Part shown: piece after piece, positions 56,192 through 64,000 of the stretch
Layout of the letters: each line of letters starts with the position of its first letter
Numbering within the stretch: the first letter of the stretch is position 1
From: Limnothrix sp. FACHB-406
Lineage (GTDB): Bacteria; Cyanobacteriota; Cyanobacteriia; CACIAM-69d
Assembly: GCF_014698235.1 (NCBI RefSeq)
Contig: NZ_JACJSP010000009.1
Coordinates: 62,001-126,000 of the forward strand
DNA: 64,000 bases
Reading direction: 5' to 3'
Made by a program: the position numbers and the translations under genes
The notes under the pieces: generated by a model
What the model saw: only the letters and a program-made list of their open reading frames with translations
What the model was told of the DNA's origin: nothing
Databases searched by the model: none

Positions 56192-57385
56192 TTAGCGTGC
56201 CGCCCGCACCAGTAGCCCCGTACCCAACGCCCCAACCACCAGCAAAGGTAACCAAGCCGCCACCATCGGAGACAGAAACTCTGTGCGGGCCAAGGCATCC
56301 ATCAGGAAAGCCAACAAATAATAGGCGAAAATGACCACCACGCTCACCCCAAAACTGGTGGCGCGGCCAAGGCGTTGATGGCGACGATTGGCCAGTGCTG
56401 AACCCACCAAACCAAAGCCTACGCAAATGAAGGGAAATGCGTATTTTTGCTGAATTCGCAGCTCTAACTTGGTGATTTCTGCTCGCTCGCCGCTCTGACG
56501 CAAAATGGCCAAACGTTCCTGGGCTTCGGCAATATTCAGCTCATTGGAGAAGCGATCGCGCACGGCCAAATCAAGGGGCGTTCGGGGTAGCTGCAACCGT
56601 TGTTGTTCAAAACGCAAAATATCGCGGTAGGAACCATCGGGAGCCACCAAATAAATCGTGCCATCTCGGAAATCCCAGGCCCGTTCTTGGGGATTCCAAA
56701 CGGCAGATTTGGCGGTCACAATCTGACTGATGCCCGCCTGGGAGCGATCGATAATCGTCAGGGACAGCATCTGCTTGCCGTCATAGCGCTCGGCATAAAA
56801 CACACGGCTGAGAATGCTTTTTTTCTCACCGTCCGGTTTTTCGACTTCGCTGAATTCCCGATAGAAAATATTTTCTTCCCGGAAAGAGGGTTGATTATCG
56901 TCGGTTCCTAGGGCCCGCTCCAAAATGGTGGTGGCTTGGTAGTTGGCAGCGGGCACTAATGCTTCGTTAAAAACAAAAGTTAAACCCGTGACAAACAGAC
57001 TGAGTACCAAGGCCGGCGCAACAATTCGATAAACCCCAATGCCGCAACTGCGGAGGGCCACCAATTCGCTGTCGTTGGACAGCCGCCCAAAGGCCATCAT
57101 GGAGGCCAACAGGGTGGACATGGGGAAAGACAGCACGATGAAGTAGGGCATTTGCAGCAACATCACCTGCATGGCCAGGTGAATGGGCAATCCTTCTTCT
57201 ACGACTTTGCGCACAAGGTCAAAAACCGTGCCGACGGAAACCCCGATCGAGGAGAATGCACCAACCCCAAACAGAAAGGGCATGGCCAATTCCTTGGCCA
57301 GGTAACGATCCATCACGCTGATTTGTGGCAGCCAGTTTTGCCAAGGGGGGGCGGAGGATGGCTGGGGTACGGTGTTGGAGGTCAT
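56192..57385 (-). CDS. LptF/LptG family permease
   Basis: Membrane component of the lipopolysaccharide exporter, 397 residues. Its shape is typical: two or three N-terminal helices (MDRYLAKELAMPFLFGVGAFSSIGVSVGTV..., short landmarks only), a periplasmic jellyroll domain of about 200 residues (YFTFVFNEALVPAANYQ, IFYREFSEVEKPDGEKKSIL), and three C-terminal helices (YAFPFICVGFGLVGSALANRRHQR, SVVVIFAYYLLAFLMDALA). Cyanobacteria often have a single LptF/G-like protein, so it may form a homodimer. It follows the ATPase gene by 81 bp on the same strand. Confidence 0.9.
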   Translation of the reverse strand: MTSNTVPQPSSAPPWQNWLPQISVMDRYLAKELAMPFLFGVGAFSSIGVSVGTVFDLVRKVVEEGLPIHLAMQVMLLQMPYFIVLSFPMSTLLASMMAFGRLSNDSELVALRSCGIGVYRIVAPALVLSLFVTGLTFVFNEALVPAANYQATTILERALGTDDNQPSFREENIFYREFSEVEKPDGEKKSILSRVFYAERYDGKQMLSLTIIDRSQAGISQIVTAKSAVWNPQERAWDFRDGTIYLVAPDGSYRDILRFEQQRLQLPRTPLDLAVRDRFSNELNIAEAQERLAILRQSGERAEITKLELRIQQKYAFPFICVGFGLVGSALANRRHQRLGRATSFGVSVVVIFAYYLLAFLMDALARTEFLSPMVAAWLPLLVVGALGTGLLVRAAR

Positions 57386-57466
57386 AGGGTGTCTGGTCGG
57401 GAATAGCGGCTGAGGGGCCTGCGAGAAGGCGAGGGTTGGAGTGGGGGCTGAGGCAGGGGTGGAACG

Positions 57467-58195
57467 TTAGGGCTGAAATTTGTCACCCAAGTAATATTGC
57501 CGCACCAAGGGGTTGCCATACAGCTCGGTGGCGTTTCCGGAGGCGAGGATCTGGCCTTCCCGCAAAATATAGGCGCGATCGACAATTTCCAGGGTTTCCC
57601 GCACGTTGTGATCGGTAATCAGAATCCCCATGCCCCGATCGCGTAGTCCGGCCACGATGCGTTGAATTTCGGCCACTGCGATCGGGTCGATGCCCGCAAA
57701 GGGTTCATCCAGCAACAGGAACTGGGGCCCCTCCAATCCCACGGCTAAGGCGCGGGCAATTTCCGTGCGGCGGCGCTCACCCCCTGACACCTGAATTCCC
57801 GGCGTGTGGGCCACTTTCTCCAGCCCAAAATCTTGCACCAACTGCTGGAGACGGCGCTCCTGCATCTCTCGGGGTAGCTTGGCTTGCTGCAACACCAGGC
57901 GCAAGTTATCCGCCACACTCAGGTGGCGAAACACACTCGGTTCTTGGGCCAGGTAACCAATGCCGAGGCGGGCCCGTTGGTGAATGGGTTGTTCGGTAAT
58001 GTCTTGGTCATCAAGCCACACATGGCCGCTGTCGGGCCGTTCCAACCCCGTGGCCATATAGAAAACGGTGGTTTTGCCTGCGCCGTTTGGCCCCAGCAGC
58101 CCAACCACCTCCCCCCGTTCCACCGTGAGGCTAACGCGGTTGACAATTAGACGCTCACCGTAGGCTTTCTGGACGTTTTCAAGAACAATCTTCAA
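57467..58195 (-). CDS. lptB: LPS export ABC transporter ATP-binding protein
   Basis: ATPase of the LptB2FG complex that extracts lipopolysaccharide from the inner membrane. 242 residues from a TTG at 58195 (LKIVLENVQKAYGERLIV), with a G-rich stretch upstream. The frame is open to 58273 but the extra 26 residues are not conserved. Walker A is GPNGAGKTTVFYMATGL, signature VSGGERRRTEIARAL, Walker B FLLLDEPFAGIDP and H loop ITDHNVRETL. The last part, LVRQYYLGDKFQP, is the family-specific C-terminus. It sits between LptA and LptF/G genes. Confidence 0.93.
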   Translation of the reverse strand: MKIVLENVQKAYGERLIVNRVSLTVERGEVVGLLGPNGAGKTTVFYMATGLERPDSGHVWLDDQDITEQPIHQRARLGIGYLAQEPSVFRHLSVADNLRLVLQQAKLPREMQERRLQQLVQDFGLEKVAHTPGIQVSGGERRRTEIARALAVGLEGPQFLLLDEPFAGIDPIAVAEIQRIVAGLRDRGMGILITDHNVRETLEIVDRAYILREGQILASGNATELYGNPLVRQYYLGDKFQP

Positions 58196-58253
58196 CGGTG
58201 TACCCCCACGAAAGGATGCAAGCCGGCCAGCGGCGATCGAACAGCGGTAAATT

Positions 58254-58814
58254 TTAGGGCGCGGTGGGGGCAAACAGCGAAGGCACGGCCGGCGCGGCAG
58301 GCAGTCCCCCCGCCGGCCCCGAAGACGAAGGCAAGACCGTGGGCGTGGTGGTGTCCAACACTAAGTAGACCGATTCCACTTGGCGGTTGGGCAAGGGCAG
58401 CGCGATCGATCGCCCTTCATCGACATAGTAGGTGACCGTTTCGGCCCGCAGGCTATTGCCGTCTTGCAGCACAAACACATCGCCCGACATCACCAAGCGG
58501 CGTTCGTTGCTGAAATATTGTGCCTGGGCGGCGGTGGCTTTGAGCATCCGAGCGGGATAGTCCACCTGAACGTTGCCCCGCGCCGTCACAATTCCCGCGA
58601 TCGAGTTGGCCTCTTGCACGTCGGAGATGACCGTCATCGGCTGGCGCACTGGAACCGGCTGCGTGGGGGGCGCTGGCTGGGCGATCGCCTGGGACACCTG
58701 CCCAATTCCCATCGCCGCCGCCATCAGACTGGCTCCCATGGCCCGCCGGGCCCGCTTGGCTGCGGCCCTTTGGCTCGATCGAGTTCTGCCCACTGGTTGA
58801 CCCACCATAGTCAT
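58254..58814 (-). CDS. lptA: LptA/OstA-like periplasmic LPS transport protein
   Basis: 186 residues. The signal peptide (about 20-45; MGASLMAAAMGIGQVSQAIAQP with an AxA-like site) is followed by a short LptA jellyroll repeat: VISDVQEANSIAGIVTARGNVQVDYPARMLKATAAQAQYFSNERR, where the parts AGIVTARGNVQVDYP and MSGDVFVLQDGNSLRAETVTYY show the alternating beta-strand pattern. The Pro/Ala-rich tail (PSSSGPAGGLPAAPAVPS) is extra. The proposed role is to bridge LPS between inner and outer membrane. The call is supported by position before lptB and lptF/G. Confidence 0.82.
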   Translation of the reverse strand: MTMVGQPVGRTRSSQRAAAKRARRAMGASLMAAAMGIGQVSQAIAQPAPPTQPVPVRQPMTVISDVQEANSIAGIVTARGNVQVDYPARMLKATAAQAQYFSNERRLVMSGDVFVLQDGNSLRAETVTYYVDEGRSIALPLPNRQVESVYLVLDTTTPTVLPSSSGPAGGLPAAPAVPSLFAPTAP

Positions 58815-59522
58815 TGGTTCAAAAACGAAGGTTTAAAGGCAAAGAAGAGACGGCTAATGCTAAAGATGGCTAACTCAACGATCACCCAGTAGCCCACTTA
58901 GCAACTGATTGGTTCGATCGCTGGATCGACGTTTCAGGGTGCTTGAGGGGGCTGCTGCTTCAGTGGTCTATTGAATTTGGCAACATACCAGAGACAACCC
59001 ACATTAACCCAAGAGGGGAGATCACCCGACGGCGATCGCGTAGCCTTGAGATCCGCAGCGTTGAGATGAATCGAGATCATAGGATCGCCCCAGATAGTTT
59101 AGCGAACGCTTGCAACGTCAACCGTTCGTCATTGCCCATTTGCCAAACGGTGGTGGCGGCCCATGTCTCAAAGGTTCGTGCGGTCGGTCATTTCGCCCCT
59201 GCCTCCCCGCCTCAGAACTCTAAAGATTCAGAACCGATCGCCCCGGTTCCCATTAGCGGCTGAATGTATCTGGCGATCGTTGTCTGTAGTTTGCCTCTAG
59301 TTTGTCTGTCGTTGTTGCTGGTTCGTTGCTGGTGGTTTTTGGGAATTGGCTTTTGATGACCCTGGCAGATGGTCGATGAACTACCTAAAAATCGTCTGTG
59401 CGTAATCTATGAATGGTTGCCTATGAATCGCGATCAATCAATTGCGATTTGTAAGTTGTTTTCTGACGATTAAATGCTCTAATTAATTGCTCTAATTAAT
59501 TTACCCAAGTCATTGATGATGC
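58815..59522. other. 708-bp region between lptA and the DUF3493 gene
   Basis: The lptA promoter should lie near 58820-58950. No confident gene is present. A 30-codon hydrophobic frame is at 59264-59356, and a 13-bp direct repeat GCTCTAATTAATT occurs twice near 59475-59501. Confidence 0.4.
59264..59356 (+). CDS. Possible 30-residue hydrophobic small protein
   Basis: ATG 59264 to TGA 59354-59356 encodes MYLAIVVCSLPLVCLSLLLV then RCWWFLGIGF, one continuous hydrophobic helix. Cyanobacteria encode many one-helix subunits of about this length. I do not recognise this one, see no strong ribosome-binding site, and list it only as a candidate. Confidence 0.2.
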   Translation: MYLAIVVCSLPLVCLSLLLVRCWWFLGIGF

Positions 59523-59786
59523 TTATTGATTTCGCTCCCGTCCCCGATCGATCCGAAATAACCAAACCATCAATGCCACCACACCCGCTTGCAGTGCCAA
59601 ATTAGGCAAAACATCCGCTGGGTTTTCGCCCGCTAACAGTTTCAGCAAAAAAATGAACCCACCCAGTGCTCCCGAAGCAGCAAAAGCACCATAGAACAAG
59701 CGTCGAAGACCTCGATAGGGAGCGGCGGCTTCTGCTCGCAGTCGAGCCATGGTTTCTGCATCTAGGGGGCGAGGACGATTGGCCAT
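59523..59786 (-). CDS. DUF3493 family small membrane protein
   Basis: 87 residues with two hydrophobic helices (about 31-50 and 60-78). The stretch LRAEAAAPYRGLRRLFYGAF and the C-terminal NLALQAGVVALMVWLFRIDRG are characteristic of DUF3493 proteins of cyanobacteria and plants; plant relatives have been linked to photosystem II accumulation. The function here is unknown. The ATG start MANRPRPLDAETMARL fits. It appears monocistronic. Confidence 0.88.
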   Translation of the reverse strand: MANRPRPLDAETMARLRAEAAAPYRGLRRLFYGAFAASGALGGFIFLLKLLAGENPADVLPNLALQAGVVALMVWLFRIDRGRERNQ

Positions 59787-60219
59787 GTTGGGGGATTGCC
59801 TGATGGAATTGGCGTTGATTTGGACTATTTGGACGGCTTTGGGAAACCGTTTGATTATTTTATCACCAGGTCACTCGATCGCCTGATCTGGTGACTTAAA
59901 GGATTGTTGATGATTGAAATTCTCTTAACTGCCGGTTGTGCTGATCAAGGATCGATTTGTGCTAATCAAGGGTTGATCGATGGCAGTTCAGTTATTAAAA
60001 ATTCTCAATTAATTTTTTTAGTTAATTTGATTTTTAGTTAATCTCTGTTTTTGATTTTTATGATTGCTTGCTTTGATCAATTCAAGAATTGTCTTTATTT
60101 TAAGCAAATTGGGGCTGGTTCTTGATTGGTTTTGGTGAATCCTTACAATGCAACTTGTAATACAACGAATGAATTTTAGAGTATCTGGTTTTGCTTTGCG
60201 GGTCTTACCCACTAACGAA

Positions 60220-60300
60220 GACAAGAAGCTTCAGTCCCTTGCCCTAACGACGATTAGTGCTTGATCTGTGTCCAAAAATACTGTTCAGACAGCCTCTGAG
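60220..60300. repeat. Degenerate MITE copy
   Basis: GACAAGAAGCTTCAGTCCCTTG corresponds to the family palindrome with several changes (split here: GACAAGAAGCTT and CAGTCCCTTG). It is followed by ACGACGATTAGTGCTTGATC, the shared right flank, and by GACAGCCTCTGAG, close to the family's right terminal repeat. Decay of the palindrome suggests an old copy. Confidence 0.5.
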
Positions 60301-60352
60301 AGAAATTTCAATCCCTTGGCGAAGCTACCTGGAAAAGGCTTTCAGAAAGTAC

Positions 60353-60381
60353 TTCAGTAAGAATATGCTATGCTTACTGAA
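60353..60381. repeat. Perfect 9-bp inverted repeat
   Basis: TTCAGTAAG (60353-60361) and CTTACTGAA (60373-60381) flank an 11-nt loop. It lies about 175 bp upstream of the proposed start of the lipoprotein gene. It could be an operator or simply a hairpin; there is no T-run. Confidence 0.5.
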
Positions 60382-60556
60382 ACTAATTCTCAAGGATCTA
60401 AATCCTACTCAACCTTAAAGCAGTTCGCTTATTGAGAAATCTTTGAGTTAAAACGGTTTTGGGAACACTTTCACGACTTCGGGTTTGGGCATGGGGCTTG
60501 GCATCAGAGGGGCGATTGTGGGCGATCGCGCGGCAACCGGTAAGAGGGAGCGCTCA

Positions 60557-61072
60557 TTGAAATGGGAACTTGGGGGCGCGATCGGGCGCGGAATGTTGCT
60601 CACGGTTTCGATCGCCCTGGGGTTGACCCTGAGCGGTTGCCCCACCCAGCCCACGGCCCAGCGATCGCCCGGAAACCCCAAGGACTGCCCGAGGTGTGAT
60701 TTTGCGGGTAAGGATCTGAGCAATCAAGACTTTGCCGGGGCGAACCTGAATGGAGCCAACTTTCAAAAGGCCAATTTGACCGGGGTGAACCTGAGCCAGG
60801 CCAAGCTGGACGGGGCCAATTTTCAGCAAGCGAATTTAACCAAAGCCGACCTGAGCCAGGCGGGCATGAACCAAGCCAAGCTGACGGGGGCGAACCTCAG
60901 CGAAGCCCGGCTCACCAAAACCTATCTTCGGGGGGCTGACTTGACCCAAGCCAAGCTGACGGGAGCCGACTTGAGCGGCGCAGATTTGCTGAACGCCAGC
61001 CCCTCCAAGCTTGATCTCAGCGGGGTCAAAACCCTGGGCACAACCTTGCCGGATGGGAGCCAAGGAAAATGA
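60557..61072 (+). CDS. Pentapeptide-repeat lipoprotein
   Basis: 171 residues from a TTG at 60557, which follows AGGGAG by six bases and gives the signal MKWELGGAIGRGMLL then TVSIALGLTLSGC. The lipobox LSGC puts the lipidated cysteine at 28. An open frame reaches back to 60485 but would bury the signal. The mature part carries about twenty A(D/N)LXX pentapeptides (ANLNGANFQKANLTGVNLSQ and so on), forming a right-handed square beta-helix. The function is unknown; exported pentapeptide proteins are common in cyanobacteria. Its last 4 bases overlap the next gene's ATG. Confidence 0.85.
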   Translation: MKWELGGAIGRGMLLTVSIALGLTLSGCPTQPTAQRSPGNPKDCPRCDFAGKDLSNQDFAGANLNGANFQKANLTGVNLSQAKLDGANFQQANLTKADLSQAGMNQAKLTGANLSEARLTKTYLRGADLTQAKLTGADLSGADLLNASPSKLDLSGVKTLGTTLPDGSQGK

Positions 61073-62082
61073 GCAGTAACCTTCCGGTTTCCGATCAGGC
61101 CTTGGTGACTGTGCGTTCAGAAGAAGTTCCTAGGACTGCTCGATCGGCGATCGTGGGGAGCCAGGGGCCCGATGCAGGGGCGATCGACCCGATGGAGGAG
61201 TCCCCGCCTAGCCATTCCCCCACCAGAAACCCATCACCCAGCAGCGCATCGCAACAAAACGCCCCCCCAAGGCGAGGGCCCGAGTTGGTGGACTGGTCTC
61301 CCAGTGCCAAAATCAGCCTTTGGGGGGCCATGGGCCTGGGCGTGGTGGTGTCCGTGGTGCTCCATGGGGCGGTGTTGTTGCTGCCAATGCCCAAGGAGCC
61401 GGACAAGGTGGCCCTGCCCCTAAGCGCCCAAGAGGCCCCCATTCGGGTCACCAATTTGCCGAAAACCACCCCGGCCCGATCGACCCCCTCCCCCAGCCCC
61501 GCGCGATCGACCCCGGCCCAACGCCGGGCCGATCGCGCCGCAACCCCAAAACCGAAACCGAAAGTCAATCAGCCCAATCGGGTGGTGGTTCCCAAGCCCC
61601 AAACCGCCAAACCGGCCCCGGCTCCGTCAGCAGCACCCAGCCCAAGCCCCAATCCCACACCCAGCCCCACGCCCAGCCCAAGTCCTAGCCCCGAACCTAG
61701 CCCTAGCCCCACGCCCCAAGGTTTACCGGCGTTGGCGGGGTTGAATGCTGGCGGGGCCGCTTGTGCCCCCGATCGCCCCGATGGGTGCTATTCCCTGCCG
61801 GAAAACCTCAGCATTCACAGCGTCACGCCAGAGGTGATCCAAAATTCCCTGGGCCCCGATGTGACGGTGGCCGAAATTCCCGCAATCTACGAAAACACGG
61901 AACAGGCTCGGGAATTTGTGGTGTCGGATCCCCGTCGCGATTCAGCCGATCAAGTGGTGGGTTATTACTACGTAATTTCCACTCAAGTGCGTGGTCAGGT
62001 GGGGGCCATCATTGTCGGCAGCCGCGATCGACTGCTATCCCTGGATGCTATCCAAGCGGCGGCGGGTGCGGAAATTAATTAA
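61069..62082 (+). CDS. TonB-like single-span proline-rich protein
   Basis: 337 residues. A cytoplasmic leader of about 80 residues precedes one transmembrane helix (about 84-106) that contains SVVLH, the S-x3-H pattern seen in the TonB transmembrane domain (S95, H99). A long Pro/Ser/Thr/Lys-rich spacer follows (about 130-235; PKPKPKVNQPN, PSPTPSPSPSPEPSPSP), then a compact C-terminal domain of about 100 residues with CAPDRPDGCYSLPEN and QVVGYYYVISTQVRGQVGAIIVGSR. The C-terminal domain does not show a standard TonB_C motif. It overlaps the lipoprotein gene by ATGA, so the two are translationally coupled. The TonB assignment is from architecture. Confidence 0.65.
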   Translation: MSSNLPVSDQALVTVRSEEVPRTARSAIVGSQGPDAGAIDPMEESPPSHSPTRNPSPSSASQQNAPPRRGPELVDWSPSAKISLWGAMGLGVVVSVVLHGAVLLLPMPKEPDKVALPLSAQEAPIRVTNLPKTTPARSTPSPSPARSTPAQRRADRAATPKPKPKVNQPNRVVVPKPQTAKPAPAPSAAPSPSPNPTPSPTPSPSPSPEPSPSPTPQGLPALAGLNAGGAACAPDRPDGCYSLPENLSIHSVTPEVIQNSLGPDVTVAEIPAIYENTEQAREFVVSDPRRDSADQVVGYYYVISTQVRGQVGAIIVGSRDRLLSLDAIQAAAGAEIN

Positions 62083-62242
62083 TGAGTTAATTAAAAAAAG
62101 AGTCTTGAAAAGAGATTGAGAGATTTTTAAAAAGAAATTCTCGAAAAGAGATTTTCGGAAAGCAGCTTGCTAGAAAAGCTTTGGGCAAAATTGCCATGGA
62201 AACGTTTCCACCAAGGCAAGGTTTCGATCAAAAATTGCCATG

Positions 62243-62277
62243 AAAAACTCCCAAGCCGAGACATAGCCTCGCTTGGG
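62243..62277 (-). terminator. Rho-independent terminator of futA
   Basis: On the minus strand CCCAAGC pairs with GCTTGGG, and the inner GAGG/CTCG-like part extends the stem. The sequence then runs AGTTTTTC. It lies about 75 bp past the futA stop at 62353. Confidence 0.8.
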
Positions 62278-62352
62278 ATAGATGCTTGCTGAACATAGAC
62301 AGTGGAACGCCGTGGGCCGATCGCGCAATCAGCCCCCGCTGGTCAACTGGCC

Positions 62353-63411
62353 CTAGCGCCAACCGGCCCGATCCATCAGCCGGAGGGCGCGATCGTTGTT
62401 GCCCCCAAACTCATTGGCACTGGCGCTAGAAGACTTGAACTGTCCAAAACTAGACAGGGTGGGATCCAATGCCACACCGGACAACACCGGATATTCATAG
62501 CCACTGCGGGCAAAGAGTTCTTGGGCCTTTTGGGTTGCCAAAAAGTCAAGGAACTTCACGGCTGCTTCCGGGTTCTTGGCGGTTTTAATCACGCCGCCGC
62601 CGCTGATGTTGACGTGAGTGCCGCGTCCCTGTTGATTCGGGAAAAACACACCCACCTTGGCGGCAATCTCCCGCTCAGCGGCATCTTTGGAATTGACCAA
62701 ACGGGGCAGGTAATAGGTGTTGGCGATCGCGATCGACCCTTGACCCGCTGCACAGGCCTTGATCTGAGCCGTATCGTTGCCTTCCGGGGGCCGAGCGAAG
62801 TTCGCCACCAGGCCGCGCACCCAGGTTTCCGTGGTGGGTTCGCCCAATGCGCCCACCAGCTCGCCAACTAGGGATTGGTTATACACATGGCTCGAAGTCC
62901 GCACCAAAATCTTGCCGCGCCAACGGCTATCGGCCAAGGCTTCGTAGGTGGAGAGGTCTGCGGGGTTCACCAAGTCTTTGTTGTACATGATCACGCGGGC
63001 CCGCTTGGACAGAGCAAACCAGTGACCATTGGGGTGACGCAGGTTGCTGGGAACCGCCCGATAAAGGTTGGGGGCAGCGCTTTGGGACACGGGACGGAAC
63101 AGACCGGCCTTGTCGGCTAACCAAAGGCGACCGGCATCCACAGTAATCAGAACATCGGCGGGACTGTTGACCCCTTCCGATTGGATGCGCTCGATTAGGG
63201 CATCGGCGCTGCCTTCCACCAGGTTGACTTTGATGCCGGTGGCTTGGGTAAAGGCTTCATACAGTTGGCGATCGCTGTCGTAGTGGCGACCGGAGTACAG
63301 GTTCACTTCCCCTGCACCTTGGGCGTTGGCCCGGTTCAGTCCGCTCAGGGCCACGGTGGCTAGGGCTGATCCCCCTGCCAAGAACACCCGCCGAGTCAGT
63401 TTACTCGTCAT
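62353..63411 (-). CDS. futA: FutA-type ferric iron ABC transporter substrate-binding protein
   Basis: Binds ferric iron in the periplasm, or intracellularly for some FutA paralogues, and delivers it to FutBC. 352 residues. The N-terminus [20 protein letters not shown] has a twin-arginine signal (TRRVFL), ending GLNRANAQG. Mature motifs: [69 protein letters not shown] and [30 protein letters not shown]. Several tyrosines available for iron binding (SGRHY, ANTYY) are kept. It is probably Fur-regulated (palindrome at 63471-63485). It converges on the TonB-like gene. Confidence 0.95.
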   Translation of the reverse strand: MTSKLTRRVFLAGGSALATVALSGLNRANAQGAGEVNLYSGRHYDSDRQLYEAFTQATGIKVNLVEGSADALIERIQSEGVNSPADVLITVDAGRLWLADKAGLFRPVSQSAAPNLYRAVPSNLRHPNGHWFALSKRARVIMYNKDLVNPADLSTYEALADSRWRGKILVRTSSHVYNQSLVGELVGALGEPTTETWVRGLVANFARPPEGNDTAQIKACAAGQGSIAIANTYYLPRLVNSKDAAEREIAAKVGVFFPNQQGRGTHVNISGGGVIKTAKNPEAAVKFLDFLATQKAQELFARSGYEYPVLSGVALDPTLSSFGQFKSSSASANEFGGNNDRALRLMDRAGWR

Positions 63412-63470
63412 TTTTCGCTCTTAGGAATGCAGTAATTGAATTTTGGGTGGCGAAAGCAGTATATCAATAC

Positions 63471-63485
63471 TGAGAAATATTCTCA
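63471..63485. promoter_or_regulatory. Fur-box-like operator upstream of futA
   Basis: TGAGAAATATTCTCA is a perfect palindrome around its centre (TGAGAA-ATA-TTCTCA). It fits the consensus TGAnAATnATTnTCA with one mismatch. It lies 60 bp before the futA start, in an AT-rich segment, a suitable place for iron-responsive repression. Fur control of futA is known in other cyanobacteria; here it is inferred. Confidence 0.6.
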
Positions 63486-63638
63486 AAATTCTCTGGAATT
63501 TTTCCTAAGGACTCTCTGAATGGCTTGAACAATCTTGAGGTAGTTTCGGAACTGTCCTCGGTGGCGGGCGCGGTGTTTGAGGGGAGAGCCGCTGGGGAAG
63601 TGTTGAGCGAGCGAGCGAGCGGGGGCTGCAAAAGGAAA

Positions 63639-63673
63639 CGCCCGGCCCATCGAGACGATGGCCAGGCGCTTTT
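63639..63673. terminator. Bidirectional hairpin terminator after the EF-G-like gene
   Basis: CGCCCGGCCCATCG (63639-63652) pairs with CGATGGCCAGGCG (63656-63668) with one or two irregularities. It is followed on the plus strand by CTTTT and on the minus strand by TTTCCTTTT. It lies about 75 bp beyond the stop at 63747. Confidence 0.65.
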
Positions 63674-63746
63674 AAGGTTTCAAAAGGATCGATCGGAGTT
63701 TGGGAAATGGAAAGTTTTGGGAATGGATGGAAACGAGCGACCGTTT

Positions 63747-64000
63747 CTAGCCTTTGCCGGTTTGGGCCAAGACCCGATCGGCGAGTTTGTCGGGCACTTC
63801 CTGCAAGTGGTCATGCTGCCAAGAGAACGTTCCCACGCCCAAGGTGAGCGATCGCAATTCCAAAATCAGGCTCTGCATTTCCGCATGGGGCAGATAGGCC
63901 TGCATGGTGTCCCAGCCGGCCCAACCGTCCTTGGGCCCGTAGCCCATCAGTTGGCCGCGCCGCCCGGTCACTAGCTGCATGACCTTGGCGGTGAACTCGC
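63747..64000 (-). CDS. Elongation factor G-like protein, C-terminal end only
   Basis: The gene runs off the right window edge; 84 codons are visible. The translated end, VMQLVTGRRGQLMGYGPKDG then WAGWDTMQAYLPHAEMQSL, and LRSLTLGVGTFSWQHDHLQE then VPDKLADRVLA, matches domain V and the tail of EF-G-like translational GTPases. The GQLMGYGP...AYLPHAEM pattern resembles a paralogous EF-G-like protein of cyanobacteria rather than canonical EF-G. The rest is not visible. Confidence 0.8.
   Translation of the reverse strand, partial: EFTAKVMQLVTGRRGQLMGYGPKDGWAGWDTMQAYLPHAEMQSLILELRSLTLGVGTFSWQHDHLQEVPDKLADRVLAQTGKG

Larger units (their letters stand above)
59787..60556. other. 770-bp AT-rich intergenic region with MITE remnant
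   Basis: No gene is supported. The part 59900-60180 is markedly AT-rich. It contains a degenerate MITE copy (60220-60300) and a small perfect hairpin at 60353-60381 (TTCAGTAAG/CTTACTGAA, 11-nt loop). The promoter of the lipoprotein gene should be in the last 150 bp. Confidence 0.5.
63412..63746. other. 335-bp gap between futA and the EF-G-like gene
   Basis: It contains the futA promoter region with a Fur-box-like palindrome and a terminator for the downstream EF-G-like gene. A short GAGC repeat (GAGCGAGCGAGCGAG) is at about 63606-63620. No gene. Confidence 0.5.

Noticed and set aside
58943-59263. 106-codon plus-strand frame
   Set aside because: No recognisable domain and irregular composition; probably chance in a moderately GC-rich region.
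60018-60224. 68-codon minus-strand frame in AT-rich DNA
   Set aside because: Lys/Asn/Ile-rich composition expected from AT-rich noncoding DNA; it ends in the MITE remnant.

Overview
This window is a chromosomal segment of a cyanobacterium of moderately high GC content. The HIP1 octamer GCGATCGC, or its core GCGATC, occurs throughout. The gene content is cyanobacterial: aldehyde-deformylating oxygenase with acyl-ACP reductase, Psb28-2, a Psb32-like TPM protein, MPBQ/MSBQ methyltransferase, a CYP110-like P450, a Tic20-like protein and a FutA-type iron-binding protein. I cannot name a genus from the sequence alone. No rRNA, tRNA or CRISPR array is visible. Both edges cut through genes: an ABC-F ATPase at the left and an EF-G-like factor at the right.

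Layout. 1-18 kb is mainly minus-strand metabolism: an ABC-F ATPase, serA, an aldehyde dehydrogenase, a FGGY kinase (plus strand), a P450, the plastoquinone/tocopherol methyltransferase, an O-methyltransferase, a TIGR01777 epimerase, and psb28-2, accA, aar and ado all on the minus strand. Then come a Psb32-like protein and a DUF554 membrane protein. 18.7-25.1 kb holds two large sensor kinases. The first carries a GAF domain with both cysteines of a DXCF cyanobacteriochrome, spaced 28 residues apart. 25.3-26.5 kb is a RAYT transposase with a cluster of cognate REP hairpins and a small gene remnant. 26.5-33.9 kb holds a TPR-like exported protein, an acyltransferase, a P-type ATPase, a UbiD-type decarboxylase and a VOC protein. 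34.0-35.5 kb is two consecutive MntA-HepT toxin-antitoxin modules followed by a MITE-like element.

35.7-42.7 kb holds an anion permease, cysteine synthase, pyrE, fabG and recJ. 42.7-48.8 kb has two second-messenger enzymes: a CHASE-PAS-GGDEF-EAL protein and a CHASE2 nucleotide cyclase. 49.4-51.0 kb has an isoaspartyl peptidase and a Uma2 protein. 51.0-58.8 kb is a long minus-strand run: mnmE, a DUF1499 protein, rpsF, a Tic20-like protein, tgt, and an LPS-export set (LptA, LptB, LptF/G). After DUF3493, a pentapeptide lipoprotein overlaps a TonB-like protein by 4 bp. These face futA, which has a Fur-box-like palindrome upstream, so an iron or outer-membrane theme is plausible at 60.5-63.5 kb.

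Much of the unusual content is repetitive. There is a dispersed MITE-like family built on a perfect 20-bp palindrome, with one copy inside the recJ reading frame. There are two REP families, a 13-bp tandem array built on the HIP1 core, and a 20-bp tandem array. The strongest biological leads are the DXCF photoreceptor kinase, the duplicated MntA-HepT modules, the TonB-like pair, and the RAYT/REP cluster that has broken up a small gene.
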